DNA from: an uncultured Collinsella sp.
GTDB taxonomy: Bacteria; Actinomycetota; Coriobacteriia; Coriobacteriales; Coriobacteriaceae
Length of the DNA: 64,000 nucleotides
Direction of reading: 5' to 3'
Assembly (NCBI GenBank): GCA_900541745.1
Contig: UQLA01000001.1
Span: 124,001-188,000, forward strand
Shown here in pieces: positions 51,202 through 61,429 of the stretch (positions are counted from its first letter, which is position 1; each line of letters begins with the position of its first letter). Both the position numbers and the translations under genes were made by a program. The notes beneath the pieces were generated by a model. The model had not been told where the DNA came from and searched no databases. It was given only the letters and a program-made list of their open reading frames with translations.

Positions 51202-53570
51202 CAGCGCTCGCCTCCTTCCATGACGGCTGCAATTTCTTCTTGGGTAAGCCCCAGCTCCTCGGCGGAGAGCTGCGACTGTGCGATCTCCAGGTACGCCGGG
51301 CAGCTGCGCAGCAGCTCCTCGTGCGTGCCGGTGCCCACTACGTGGCCGTCGTCGAGCACGATGATTTGATCGGCGTGCATGATGGTCGCGATGCGCTGGG
51401 CCACGACCACGAGTGCGGCGTCGGTAACGTTTTTGGCCAGCTCTTCGCGCAGACGCGCGTCGGTCTTGTAGTCGAGGGCGCTAAACGAGTCATCGAACAC
51501 CACGACCTCGGGCTTTTTGGCCAACGCGCGGGCGATGGCCAGACGCTGGCGCTGACCGCCCGAAACATTGGAACCGCCCTGGCTGATGGGGGAGTCGTAG
51601 CCGCCCTCGCGCTCGGCGATAAAGTCCTCGGCCTGGGCGATGCGTGCCGCCCGGTGCATGTCATCATCGCTCACCATGTCGCCGGCAAACTTGAGGTTGC
51701 TCTCGACGGTGCCCGAGAACAGGCGACCCTGCTGCGGGATGTAACCAATGCGGCGGCGAAGCTCGGAAAGGGTCATGTCGCGCACGTCGATGCCGTCGAG
51801 CGAAATACTGCCGCCCGTGACGTCGTATAAGCGCGGAATCAGTTGCACGAGCGTGGATTTGCCCGAGCCCGTGGAGCCAATGATGCCGAGCATCTGACCG
51901 GCATGCGTGGTGAAGTTCACGCCGCTGATGACGTCGGCGCGGGCATCGGGATACTGGAAGCTCACGTCACGGAAGGTGAGCTCGCCGCGCGGCGCGCTGG
52001 CAGCGGGCAGTTTGGGCGAGGTGGGGTCGTTGATGCTCGTGGGGCAGGTGATGACCTCTTCCACGCGCTCGGCTGCGACCTCGGCGCGGGGCAGGATGAC
52101 CGAAACCATGGTGAGGATCATAAACGCCATGACGATCTGCATGGTGTAGGAGATAAACGCCATCATGTTGCCGACCTGCATCACGCCGTCGGACACGCCC
52201 TGCGCGCCAAACCAGACGATAAGCACGGTGATGCAGTTCATGACCAGCATCATGAGCGGCATCATAAAGCTCATGGCGCGGTTGGTGTAGAGCTGCGTGG
52301 TCATCAGGTCGAGCGAAGCCTTGTCAAAACGCTCGAGCTCATGCTCCTCGCGGTTGAACGAGCGGATGGGCATAAGGCCGTCGAGCAGCTCGCGGGCGGT
52401 AAGGTTCACGCGGTCCACGTAACTTTGCATCTTTTTGAACTTGGGCATGGTGAGGCCCATGAGCACGCCGACGACGGCCGAGACCGCGATGATGGCAACG
52501 GCGATGGTCCACTCCAGGCCGGTATGGTTGGCCAGGACGCGCATGACGGCGACGATGCCCATGACGGGGGCCATCAGACACATGCGGATAAACAGAGTTG
52601 CGGCCATCTGGATCTGCTGAATGTCGTTGGTGCAGCGGGTGATGAGCGAGGCCTGGCTAAACTTGCCCACCTCGGCCGGCGAGAAGTGCATAACCTTGTT
52701 GAAGGTCTCGCGGCGCAGGTCGCGGGCGATGGAGCAGGCGGTGCGCGAAGCCACGGCACCGGTCAGGATGGTGGCGACGAGCGACACGAGGCACAGTCCA
52801 AACATCGTGGTCGCCATGCGGCTCAGGTAGGCGTTCTGCACGTCGGCGGGGTCGATGCCCTGCGCCTTGTACTCGTCCTGTACATAGCTCACGGCGCGCT
52901 GGGTGACGATGGAGCCCGACATGGAGCCCATTTTGTCCGCCATTTGGTTGGCGCCCTCGACGAGCTTGCTTTGGTCTACCAGACCGCCCTCGACACCCAG
53001 GCGCAGGCTCTTCATAGTGATCTTACCGCCGTCGGCATCAATCTGCTTTTGCATGTTCTGCGCCGCCGCGGCCTTCTGCTGCATCTCGGCGAGCTGCTCG
53101 GGCGTCATCGCTGCCATTTGCTCGGGGGTGGGCATGGCCTGAGCGGCGCCGCCATCGCTTGCCTCGGTGGATGCGCCGGTCATGTCGCCCATGGAGTCGG
53201 CGTCAATGCCCTGGTTGAAGGCGAGCACGACGGTCTCGGGCAGGCTCATAATGCCGGCAATCTTGCCTCCATCGGCACGCTCTTCCTCGGTACCCTTGTA
53301 CGTTCGAATGCCGTTTTTGTCAGCCTTGCTAAACACGGCCTCCACAGCCTTGGCGTCCTTGGCGCTCATAAAGAGTTCGAGGTCGTCGAGCGATTCGGCG
53401 CGAATGGTGCCGGGTACGGGCGAGGCGATGCCGCCTTGCTGCACACCCACGTCGACGATGTCGCTCATATAGGTAGGAAGCGCCAGATCGGCGTTGCAGC
53501 TGATTACGATAAGCACGATAGCTGCGAACAGTGCCAGGATATGTTTTTTAAAGAGCTTGAGAATCCTCAC
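51201..53570 (-). CDS. ABC multidrug exporter half-transporter with large extracytoplasmic insert
   Basis: A 789-residue subunit starting with GTG. Segment 1 is at about 10-30. A polar insertion of about 200 residues follows (about 45-250; includes MTPEQLAEMQQKAAAAQNMQK, a coiled-coil-like stretch). The remaining segments end at about 520. The ATPase has Walker A GSTGSGKSTLV, signature NVSGGQRQRLAIARAL and Walker B VVFDDSFSALD. In the last, Asp replaces the usual catalytic Glu, the degenerate-site pattern of one half of heterodimeric exporters. The GTG overlaps the MarR stop (GTGA). Confidence 0.9.
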   Translation of the reverse strand: MRILKLFKKHILALFAAIVLIVISCNADLALPTYMSDIVDVGVQQGGIASPVPGTIRAESLDDLELFMSAKDAKAVEAVFSKADKNGIRTYKGTEEERADGGKIAGIMSLPETVVLAFNQGIDADSMGDMTGASTEASDGGAAQAMPTPEQMAAMTPEQLAEMQQKAAAAQNMQKQIDADGGKITMKSLRLGVEGGLVDQSKLVEGANQMADKMGSMSGSIVTQRAVSYVQDEYKAQGIDPADVQNAYLSRMATTMFGLCLVSLVATILTGAVASRTACSIARDLRRETFNKVMHFSPAEVGKFSQASLITRCTNDIQQIQMAATLFIRMCLMAPVMGIVAVMRVLANHTGLEWTIAVAIIAVSAVVGVLMGLTMPKFKKMQSYVDRVNLTARELLDGLMPIRSFNREEHELERFDKASLDLMTTQLYTNRAMSFMMPLMMLVMNCITVLIVWFGAQGVSDGVMQVGNMMAFISYTMQIVMAFMILTMVSVILPRAEVAAERVEEVITCPTSINDPTSPKLPAASAPRGELTFRDVSFQYPDARADVISGVNFTTHAGQMLGIIGSTGSGKSTLVQLIPRLYDVTGGSISLDGIDVRDMTLSELRRRIGYIPQQGRLFSGTVESNLKFAGDMVSDDDMHRAARIAQAEDFIAEREGGYDSPISQGGSNVSGGQRQRLAIARALAKKPEVVVFDDSFSALDYKTDARLREELAKNVTDAALVVVAQRIATIMHADQIIVLDDGHVVGTGTHEELLRSCPAYLEIAQSQLSAEELGLTQEEIAAVMEGGER

Positions 53571-54016
53571 TCGGCATCTCTCCTTTCTTGATTGCGGTCG
53601 ATAATTTCGTTGGCACGCCTAAGAAGGCGCACCATCTCTTGGGTATCTGTTTCGCCGAGCTGCTCGAGGAAAGTCGCGGTGCGGTCCTCGAATTCCCGGC
53701 GTTTGATTTCTAGATCCTGGAATCCCTTGTCGGTCACTATGACGTGTACGCGACGACGGTCGGTCTTTGAGTGCTCGCGCTCGACCCAGCCCTTGGCCTC
53801 GAGGGCGCGTAAGATATTGGCGATGCGGGCGCTCGAGACCCAGGCGCGATCAGCGAGTTCGCTCGGCGTGAGCGAACCGCCGGCGAGTATGAGGGCGCGC
53901 ATAACGGCCATCTCGCCGCCGAGGGCTTTGTCCGCAAAGCGCGAGATGCGCTGATGCATGCTGCCGAACTCGCTAAGGAGCTGACGCCCAAGTTCACGGA
54001 AATCGGTATCTTCCAC
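53567..54016 (-). CDS. MarR-family transcriptional regulator
   Basis: A 149-residue winged-helix repressor (LTPSELADRAWVSSARIANILRALEAKGWVEREHSKTDRRRVHVIVTDKG). It is first in a three-gene operon with the two ABC half-transporters, joined by a GTGA overlap. It probably represses the operon until a drug-like ligand binds. The gap upstream has a GAAACTATTTTC palindrome-like sequence (about 54035-54046) as a possible operator. Confidence 0.9.
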   Translation of the reverse strand: MEDTDFRELGRQLLSEFGSMHQRISRFADKALGGEMAVMRALILAGGSLTPSELADRAWVSSARIANILRALEAKGWVEREHSKTDRRRVHVIVTDKGFQDLEIKRREFEDRTATFLEQLGETDTQEMVRLLRRANEIIDRNQERRDAE

Positions 54017-54564
54017 CGAAAACCCCTAACACTAGAAACTATTTTCGGTGACAGATGATACCCTTGCACGCGCACCCTATGCGGTAGATTTTGGGACATG
54101 CCTAGAAAACTACCTTTAGGCGACCTCCGTACACCGTCGGTGCCAGCAAAGTTAGGGGCAGATCGTTAGGCATGTCCTAAAGCCTACTCAGAGGTACTTT
54201 ACCCTGCTAAAGCTGGCATAACAGCTAGAGTGAACGTCGTACAAAGGCAAGGAAAAAACCAAACAAATCGGTGAACGGTAGTTGTTTGCGCTCGCATTTC
54301 CTGCGGGTTTGTAAAAAACGCTCTTATGATATAAAAAAAGAAACATATAACAGCCCAGATGGAGAGGGTGGCTATGTTATCCTTCTCAGACGGGTGAAAT
54401 CTTGGGTTTTGGGTTGTAGTTCCAAGGTGGACAAACGTTTTTCCTGCACCAACGTGTGGTGAAGAACGGAAGAAGCCGGTAGTGCAAGCCGAAAATTCAA
54501 GAATTCAATAAGCAGCGGTGTGAGAGAGCGCCGCATTACACGTAACTAGGAGCGTGGTTACACA
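54017..54564. promoter_or_regulatory. divergent region, marR / pfl
   Basis: 548 bp. A long imperfect inverted repeat pairs TTTTGGGACATGCCTA (about 54091) with TTAGGCATGTCCTAAA (ending about 54183). A GTGAACGGTA motif (54267-54284) and an AT-rich pfl leader (54300-54360) follow. The minor frame at 54271-54462 (63 codons) has no ribosome-binding site and is not called. Confidence 0.45.
54267..54284. promoter_or_regulatory. GTGAACGGTA motif upstream of pfl
   Basis: ATCGGTGAACGGTAGTTG, about 290 bp before the pyruvate formate-lyase start. Very close to the lacE copy (TCGGTGAACGGTAGGT). Confidence 0.4.
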
Positions 54565-56616
<2,052 letters not shown>

Positions 56617-56617
56617 C

Positions 56618-56642
56618 TATTGTTAGTGCTATACTAACAATA
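56618..56642 (+). other. hairpin between the two pfl genes
   Basis: TTGTTAGT and ACTAACAA form an 8-bp stem with a 5-base GCTAT loop right after the catalytic-chain stop. No T-run longer than two bases follows. It may set the ratio of the two mRNAs by processing or partial termination. Confidence 0.6.
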
Positions 56643-56701
56643 ACGATTACTGATTAGTGCGCCGGTTTCGGTCGGCGCCTATCGATCGAAGGAGACACAT
56701 T

Positions 56702-56953
56702 ATGAAGGTTTCTGAAGTTTCCGAGACTCAGGCCGATAACCTGGTCCACATGCTCGACGCTTACGCCGAGAAGGGTGGCCACCACCTGAACATCAACGTC
56801 TTCAACCGTGAGACGCTGCTCGACGCTCAGGCTCACCCCGAGAAGTACCCGCAGCTGACCATCCGCGTTTCCGGCTATGCCGTGAACTTCCACACGCTCA
56901 CCAAGGAGCAGCAGGACGAGGTCATTGCGCGTACCTTCCACAACAAGTTCTAA
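56702..56953 (+). CDS. stand-alone glycyl-radical subunit of pyruvate formate-lyase
   Basis: An 83-residue protein equal to the C-terminal domain of PFL: ADNLVHMLDAYAEKGGHHLNINVFNRETLLDAQAHPEKYPQLTIRVSGYAVNF. The radical glycine is Gly58 and 25 residues follow it, the spacing seen in full-length PflB. It resembles E. coli GrcA (YfiD), but that protein supplements a complete PFL, while here the catalytic chain has no such domain. It has its own AAGGAG ribosome-binding site, lies 85 bp after the catalytic gene and is in another frame. It should dock into the PflB barrel and be activated by a radical-SAM enzyme encoded elsewhere. Confidence 0.92.
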   Translation: MKVSEVSETQADNLVHMLDAYAEKGGHHLNINVFNRETLLDAQAHPEKYPQLTIRVSGYAVNFHTLTKEQQDEVIARTFHNKF

Positions 56954-56979
56954 AGGGGTTTAACTCCCGCAGGATCGCA

Positions 56980-57099
56980 GGGGCTGTTTGGGTCGCCTCC
57001 CAAAACGTCCTCGGACATGCAAAGGGCTCCGCTGCGCGCTTCGCGCGGCGGAGCCCTTTGCGTCCTGCGGAAATGTTTTGGAAAGTAACCCAAAGCGGC
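56980..57099. repeat. nested palindrome with terminator core, family B (copy 2)
   Basis: The outer GGGGCTGTTTGGGT...CCAAAAC pairs imperfectly with GTTTTGG...ACCCAAAGCGGCCC. The core GCAAAGGGCTCCGC with its mirror (57019-57061) is a terminator for the pfl genes. Flanking GTCCTCGGACATGC and CCTGCGGAAATG are shared with the copy at 22872. Confidence 0.65.
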
Positions 57100-57219
57100 C
57101 CGGCGGGGGTCCTGTGTAGTCACCCTTTAGGCGGAACTCTCCTAATTATTTGGATGAGTCGTTTACTTACTTGTGCTGTTACCGTCTTCCCGCTGTTGTT
57201 GGGGTATGCTTTGTTCGTA

Positions 57220-57236
57220 TGTAAACGTTTGACATG
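57220..57236. promoter_or_regulatory. LacI operator at the sucrose locus (autoregulatory)
   Basis: ATGTAAACGTTTGACAT lies 19 bp before the LacI start codon and matches the sites before the GH32-like gene (TGTGAAAACGTTTGACATA). A cre-like LacI-family operator. Confidence 0.65.
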
Positions 57237-57254
57237 TTGATGGGGGAGGGTGCT

Positions 57255-58265
57255 ATGGCTCGCGAGGGCGCTCGTTCTAAGGATTCTGCTAAGCCTGGCA
57301 TCAAGGAAGTTGCAGCGGTGGCGGGGGTTTCGCCTACTACGGTATCTCGCGTGCTTAATAATCGCGGCTATATTAGCCAAGAGACCCGCGATAAGGTCCA
57401 TGCCGCGATGGAGCGCATCAACTATACGCCCAACGATATCGCCCGTGCCATGCTCAACGGTCGCCTGAACCTTATCGGTATGATCGTTCCCTTTGTGAGC
57501 AGCCCGTTCCATGCTCAGGTTGTGCAGGCGGTCGAGCGCACGTTAGCGGAAAACGGCTTTAAGATGTTGCTGTGCAACAGCGCCAATCGACCCGATCTTG
57601 AGCGTTCCTATATTGACATGCTCCGCCGCAATATGGTCGACGGCGTCATCGTCAACTCCCTCAATATCGGTGCCGAGGCATATGCCGAGATGGGCTTGAG
57701 CCTGGTTGGCATCGACTGCGATCTTGGCGAGGGCTCTGTCCAGATTGCAAGTGACAGCTATGGCATTGGCGAGCTCGCCACGCGCCGTCTGATTGATGAC
57801 GGTTGCAGGCGTATCCTGTGCCTGCGCAGCAATAGCCGCATGCGCATGCCTGCCAATAAGCGTACCGATGCCTACCTCGATGTTGTTGAGCAGGCCGGTT
57901 TGTCCGCGCTTGTCCGTGAGGTTGAGTTCGTTAAGCCCGACGACGAAAAGGGCGCGGTCGTTGCGAAGATCCTCGATGAGAACCCCGATATTGACGGCAT
58001 CTTTGCGGGAGACGATACGATGGCGGCCATCTGTCTCAACGTGATGAAGCAGCGCGGCTTGAGCGCTCCAGACGATATTAAGGTCGTGGGCGCGGATGGT
58101 GCCCGCCGAACTATGACGTTTATGCCTGACTTAACAACCGTACGTCAAGATATCGATCGCATCGGAGAGCTCGCGGCGCAATCCATCATCGCTCTTATTA
58201 ACGGCGATAATCCCGAATCGAATATCAAGCTCCCCGTCGAACTCATTGAGGGCAAAACCGCGTAG
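57255..58265 (+). CDS. LacI-family repressor of the sucrose/fructan locus
   Basis: A 336-residue regulator. The HTH is IKEVAAVAGVSPTTVSRVLNN, the hinge MERINYTPNDIARAMLNGRLN, and the ligand domain matches ScrR-like proteins. ATG 57255 follows GGGGGAGGG. The HTH (SPTTVSRVLN) is more canonical than in the lac/gal repressors, and its operators (AAACGTTTGACAT core) differ accordingly. It lies upstream of the GH32/PTS/ScrB genes in the same direction. Confidence 0.88.
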   Translation: MAREGARSKDSAKPGIKEVAAVAGVSPTTVSRVLNNRGYISQETRDKVHAAMERINYTPNDIARAMLNGRLNLIGMIVPFVSSPFHAQVVQAVERTLAENGFKMLLCNSANRPDLERSYIDMLRRNMVDGVIVNSLNIGAEAYAEMGLSLVGIDCDLGEGSVQIASDSYGIGELATRRLIDDGCRRILCLRSNSRMRMPANKRTDAYLDVVEQAGLSALVREVEFVKPDDEKGAVVAKILDENPDIDGIFAGDDTMAAICLNVMKQRGLSAPDDIKVVGADGARRTMTFMPDLTTVRQDIDRIGELAAQSIIALINGDNPESNIKLPVELIEGKTA

Positions 58266-58304
58266 TTCATCCCGTGCCAAAAGAATTCCTCAAACGCCTC
58301 TGAT

Positions 58305-58403
58305 GACCGTTCACCGGCATATGTCAACCGTTTGCCGACGACTGGAACTGCGAAAAGACGTATTGGTGTGAAAACGTTTGACATATGAAAACGATTGACA
58401 TAT
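58305..58403. promoter_or_regulatory. operators and GTGAACGGTA motif before the sucrose genes
   Basis: GACCGTTCACCGGC (58305-58318) abuts an inverted operator, CATATGTCAACCGTTTG (58318-58334). Two direct operators follow: TGTGAAAACGTTTGACATA (58367-58385) and ATATGAAAACGATTGACATA (58383-58402), 17 bp apart. The last two lie 45-80 bp before the GH32 start and probably overlap its promoter. Confidence 0.6.
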
Positions 58404-58448
58404 CTTGCCATTGTACCGAGTTAGTATGTCGTGGAAAGGAAGTCTCGG

Positions 58449-59831
58449 ATGCACAAGGTGTATTACCAGCCTGAGGGAATTTGGGTAGGCGACATCATGC
58501 CGTACGGCGAGGACGGCACGTTCTATCTCTATCATCAGCGTGACACGCGTAACCCCGAACCTTTCGGAGAGCCGTTTGGCTGGGCACTCGCTACGACCAA
58601 GGATTTCGTCAACTACAAGGACTTTGGCGAGAGCCTTGAGCGTGGCGGCGACGAGGAAGTCGACCAGTACATTTATGCCGGCACGGTGTTTAAGGTGGGC
58701 GACAAGTACCATGCGCTCTACACTGGTTGCAATCGCGATAAGGTCCGCGCACGTTTGATGAAGCAGGTTCTTCTTCACGCAACGAGCGACGACGCCGTCA
58801 AGTGGGAGAAGAACATCGCCGAGACGCTGCTTCCGCCCCAGGAGGGTTACGATGACCGCAACTGGCGCGATCCCTTTGTGCTTTGGGATGAGGAGAACGA
58901 AGAGTACATGCTCATCCTCGGCACGCGTGTGGGCGAGGACAAGCGTCTGATGACCGGCCGCCTGGTCAAGTTCACCTCCAAGGATCTGACCAACTGGGAG
59001 TTCCAGGGCGACTGGTGGAACCCGGGCCTGTACACCATGTTTGAGATGCCTGATCTCTTTAAGATGGGCGACTGGTGGTACCTCGTCTTTTCCGAGTACA
59101 GCGACGGCAACAAGACCCGTTACCGCATGTCCAAGTCCATCAACGGTCCTTGGATTACCCCCGCTGACGACTCCTTCGACGGCCGCGCGTACTACGCCGC
59201 TCGCACCGCATTCGATGGCGAGCGTCGCGTTCTCTTTGGTTGGGTTCCTACGCGTGACGAGGGCGGCGACCCCAGCTCTTACCTATGGGGTGGCACCTTT
59301 ATGCCCCTCGAGATCGTTCAGCGTGCCGACGGAACGCTCGGCACCAAGCTCCCCGACAGCATGCTTGGCGCCTTTGGCGAGGCTAAGGCAGTCGAGACCT
59401 TTGAGCTTTCCTGCGAGTCGGGCAAGGTCGAGCAGGTGCTCGCCGCAGATGCCGGCTCCACCTACTTGCTCGATGCCGACATTGAGCTCGGCGGTAACGC
59501 TGCCGGCTTCTCGGTCAAGTTCGCCGAGGACGCCGAGACCGGTCTTGCCTATGAGTTCCGCGCCAACCTGCGCGAGGGCAAGCTCGAGTTCACGCCGGCT
59601 CCCCAGTACCCGTGGTTCCAGGTCAACAACATGGGCCTCGAGCGTCCGTTGTTCTTTAAGGGCGAGGGCACTCACCATGTGCGTCTGGTCGTCGACGACG
59701 ACATCGCGACCATCTTTGTCGATGATGTTGCGCTCAACGCTCGCTTCTGCAACAAGCAGGGCCAGGGTGTGGCGCTTACCGTCACCGACGGTGCGCTCAA
59801 GTGCGCAAACGCAACGATCGCGTCTCTGTAG
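58449..59831 (+). CDS. GH32-like glycosidase, divergent
   Basis: A 460-residue five-bladed propeller-type glycoside hydrolase related to family 32. The nucleophile region reads GIWVGDIMPYGEDGTFYLYHQRD instead of the usual WMNDPNG. The RDP motif is present (NWRDPFVLW), and the acid/base motif reads FEMPDLFK rather than ECP. A C-terminal beta-sandwich-like part follows from about 300. It probably acts on a sucrose- or fructan-derived fructoside, possibly phosphorylated, but specificity is open. ATG 58449 follows GGAAAGGAAG. It is first in the EIIBC-ScrB cluster. Confidence 0.75.
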   Translation: MHKVYYQPEGIWVGDIMPYGEDGTFYLYHQRDTRNPEPFGEPFGWALATTKDFVNYKDFGESLERGGDEEVDQYIYAGTVFKVGDKYHALYTGCNRDKVRARLMKQVLLHATSDDAVKWEKNIAETLLPPQEGYDDRNWRDPFVLWDEENEEYMLILGTRVGEDKRLMTGRLVKFTSKDLTNWEFQGDWWNPGLYTMFEMPDLFKMGDWWYLVFSEYSDGNKTRYRMSKSINGPWITPADDSFDGRAYYAARTAFDGERRVLFGWVPTRDEGGDPSSYLWGGTFMPLEIVQRADGTLGTKLPDSMLGAFGEAKAVETFELSCESGKVEQVLAADAGSTYLLDADIELGGNAAGFSVKFAEDAETGLAYEFRANLREGKLEFTPAPQYPWFQVNNMGLERPLFFKGEGTHHVRLVVDDDIATIFVDDVALNARFCNKQGQGVALTVTDGALKCANATIASL

Positions 59832-59876
59832 CGGCAACGAACCGTTTTATGATTTAGAAAAGGAATGGAGAGGAAC

Positions 59877-61328
59877 ATGGACTACAAGGCAGTGTCCCAG
59901 CAAGTCGTCGACAACGTCGGCGGACTGGAGAACATCGAGGGCGCCACGCATTGCGTGACCCGTCTGCGTCTGGTGCTCAAGGATACGAGCAAATACAACA
60001 AGGCCGAGCTCGAGAACATCGATGGCGTCAAGGGCGTGCTGTACAACAGCGGCCAGCTCATGATCATCTTTGGTACCGGTACCGTCAACAAGGTTTACGA
60101 CGCCTTTATGGCTCTGACTGGCGTCAAGGAGATCAGCGCTTCCGAGGTCAAGGGTGCCGAGGCGGACAAGAAAGGCAAGTTCTTCTCGGTCCTCAAGGTG
60201 TTCTCGGACATCTTTATCCCCATCATTCCCGCCTTCGTCGGCGCTGCTATCATCATCGGCCTTAAGTCGCTGATCGTTGCCAACGGCCTCTTTGGCATGG
60301 AAGGCAGCCTCGCCGATCACAGCGAGTTCCTCAAGAACCTCGCAAGCTTCTTTGCCATTATCGCCACCACGTTCGACTACCTGCCTGTCCTGGTTATGTA
60401 CAGCGCGGTCAAGCGTTTTGGCGGTAACCCGATCCTGGGCATCCTCGTCGGTATCGTCATGGTTCACCCGAGCCTTATGAACCGTAACACGTTCGTTATG
60501 GACCCGACGGGTGCTGAGTACTGGAACTTCGGTCCGCTATCCATTCCCATGGTTGCTTTCCAGGGCGGTGTGTTCCCCGCAATCCTGACTGCCTGGTTTA
60601 TGGCCAAGGTCGAGAAGATTGCCCAGAAGTACATCCCCGAGGTCGTTTCGTTCGTATTTGTCCCGACCGTTACCCTGATTCTTGCTAACGTTGCCCTGTT
60701 CACCGTGTTCGGTCCGCTCGGCAACCTGATCGGTGACGTCCTCGCCGGCGTAATCGATATCCTGTACAACAGGATGGGCGTCTTTGGTGCCTTTGTCTTC
60801 GCCGCGTTCCTGCAGCCGCTCGTCGTTACCGGTACGCATCAGTTCATCCAGGGTATCGAGGCAAACCTTGTTGCCACGACTGGCTTCAACTACATCCAGG
60901 CCATCTGGTCGGTTTCCATCATCGCCCAGGGCGGCGGCGCCATCGGTATGTACCTCATTCACAAGAAGCATTCCAAAGAGCGCAACATTTGCATGTCGTC
61001 CTTTATCCCGACGCTGGTCGGAATCTCCGAGCCCGCTATCTTCGCTGCAAACATGCGCTACTCGATTATTCCGTTCATCTGCGCATGCATCGGTGCAGGC
61101 TGCGGCGGTGCCTTCGTCAAGCTCTTTGAGGTGCGCGCTATCGGTCAGGGTCTGACCGGCGTGCTTGGCCTGCTCATCGTCACGCCCGAGACCCTCGTGT
61201 GGTATGTGGCTGGCAATCTCATCGCCTTTATCGTGCCAATCGTCTTGATCTTTGCCTACAACAAGGCAAAGGGCGTGCCGACTACCGATGAAGAGGGCGC
61301 TGGCGCTGGCTTCGACGTTAGCTTCTAG
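59877..61328 (+). CDS. PTS EIIBC, sucrose-type
   Basis: A 483-residue PTS permease of the sucrose/trehalose class. The N-terminal EIIB has phospho-cysteine Cys26 in EGATHCVTRLRLVLKD. The EIIC domain runs from about 105 to the end, with GTHQFIQGIEANLV and FIPTLVGISEPAIFAANMR. There is no EIIA domain, so it must use a separate, Crr-like EIIA from elsewhere. ATG 59877 has GAGAGG upstream. It is flanked by two GH32 genes in the same direction; sucrose or a short fructo-oligosaccharide is the likely substrate. Confidence 0.88.
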   Translation: MDYKAVSQQVVDNVGGLENIEGATHCVTRLRLVLKDTSKYNKAELENIDGVKGVLYNSGQLMIIFGTGTVNKVYDAFMALTGVKEISASEVKGAEADKKGKFFSVLKVFSDIFIPIIPAFVGAAIIIGLKSLIVANGLFGMEGSLADHSEFLKNLASFFAIIATTFDYLPVLVMYSAVKRFGGNPILGILVGIVMVHPSLMNRNTFVMDPTGAEYWNFGPLSIPMVAFQGGVFPAILTAWFMAKVEKIAQKYIPEVVSFVFVPTVTLILANVALFTVFGPLGNLIGDVLAGVIDILYNRMGVFGAFVFAAFLQPLVVTGTHQFIQGIEANLVATTGFNYIQAIWSVSIIAQGGGAIGMYLIHKKHSKERNICMSSFIPTLVGISEPAIFAANMRYSIIPFICACIGAGCGGAFVKLFEVRAIGQGLTGVLGLLIVTPETLVWYVAGNLIAFIVPIVLIFAYNKAKGVPTTDEEGAGAGFDVSF

Positions 61329-61367
61329 TTGAGCCGTTCAGTGTAATCTGAGGATAAGTCCATTTGA

Positions 61368-61406
61368 GGAAGGGCGTTCGACTCGTGTGAGTCGAGCGTC
61401 CTTCCC
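61368..61406 (+). other. intercistronic hairpin
   Basis: GGAAGGGCGTTCGACTC pairs with GAGTCGAGCGTCCTTCC around GTGT. No T-run follows, so it is an mRNA stability or partial termination structure between EIIBC and the second GH32 gene. Confidence 0.55.
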
Positions 61407-61429
61407 CATAGACGAGAAAGTCAACGGCG

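Larger units (their letters stand above)
56954..57254. other. gap between pfl and lacI
   Basis: 301 bp holding the family B palindrome/terminator and the operator and promoter region of the LacI gene. No gene is seen. Confidence 0.4.

Noticed and set aside
54271..54462. A 63-codon frame in the pfl leader.
   Set aside because: Alternative start, no ribosome-binding site and AT-rich odd codon use. More likely untranslated leader.
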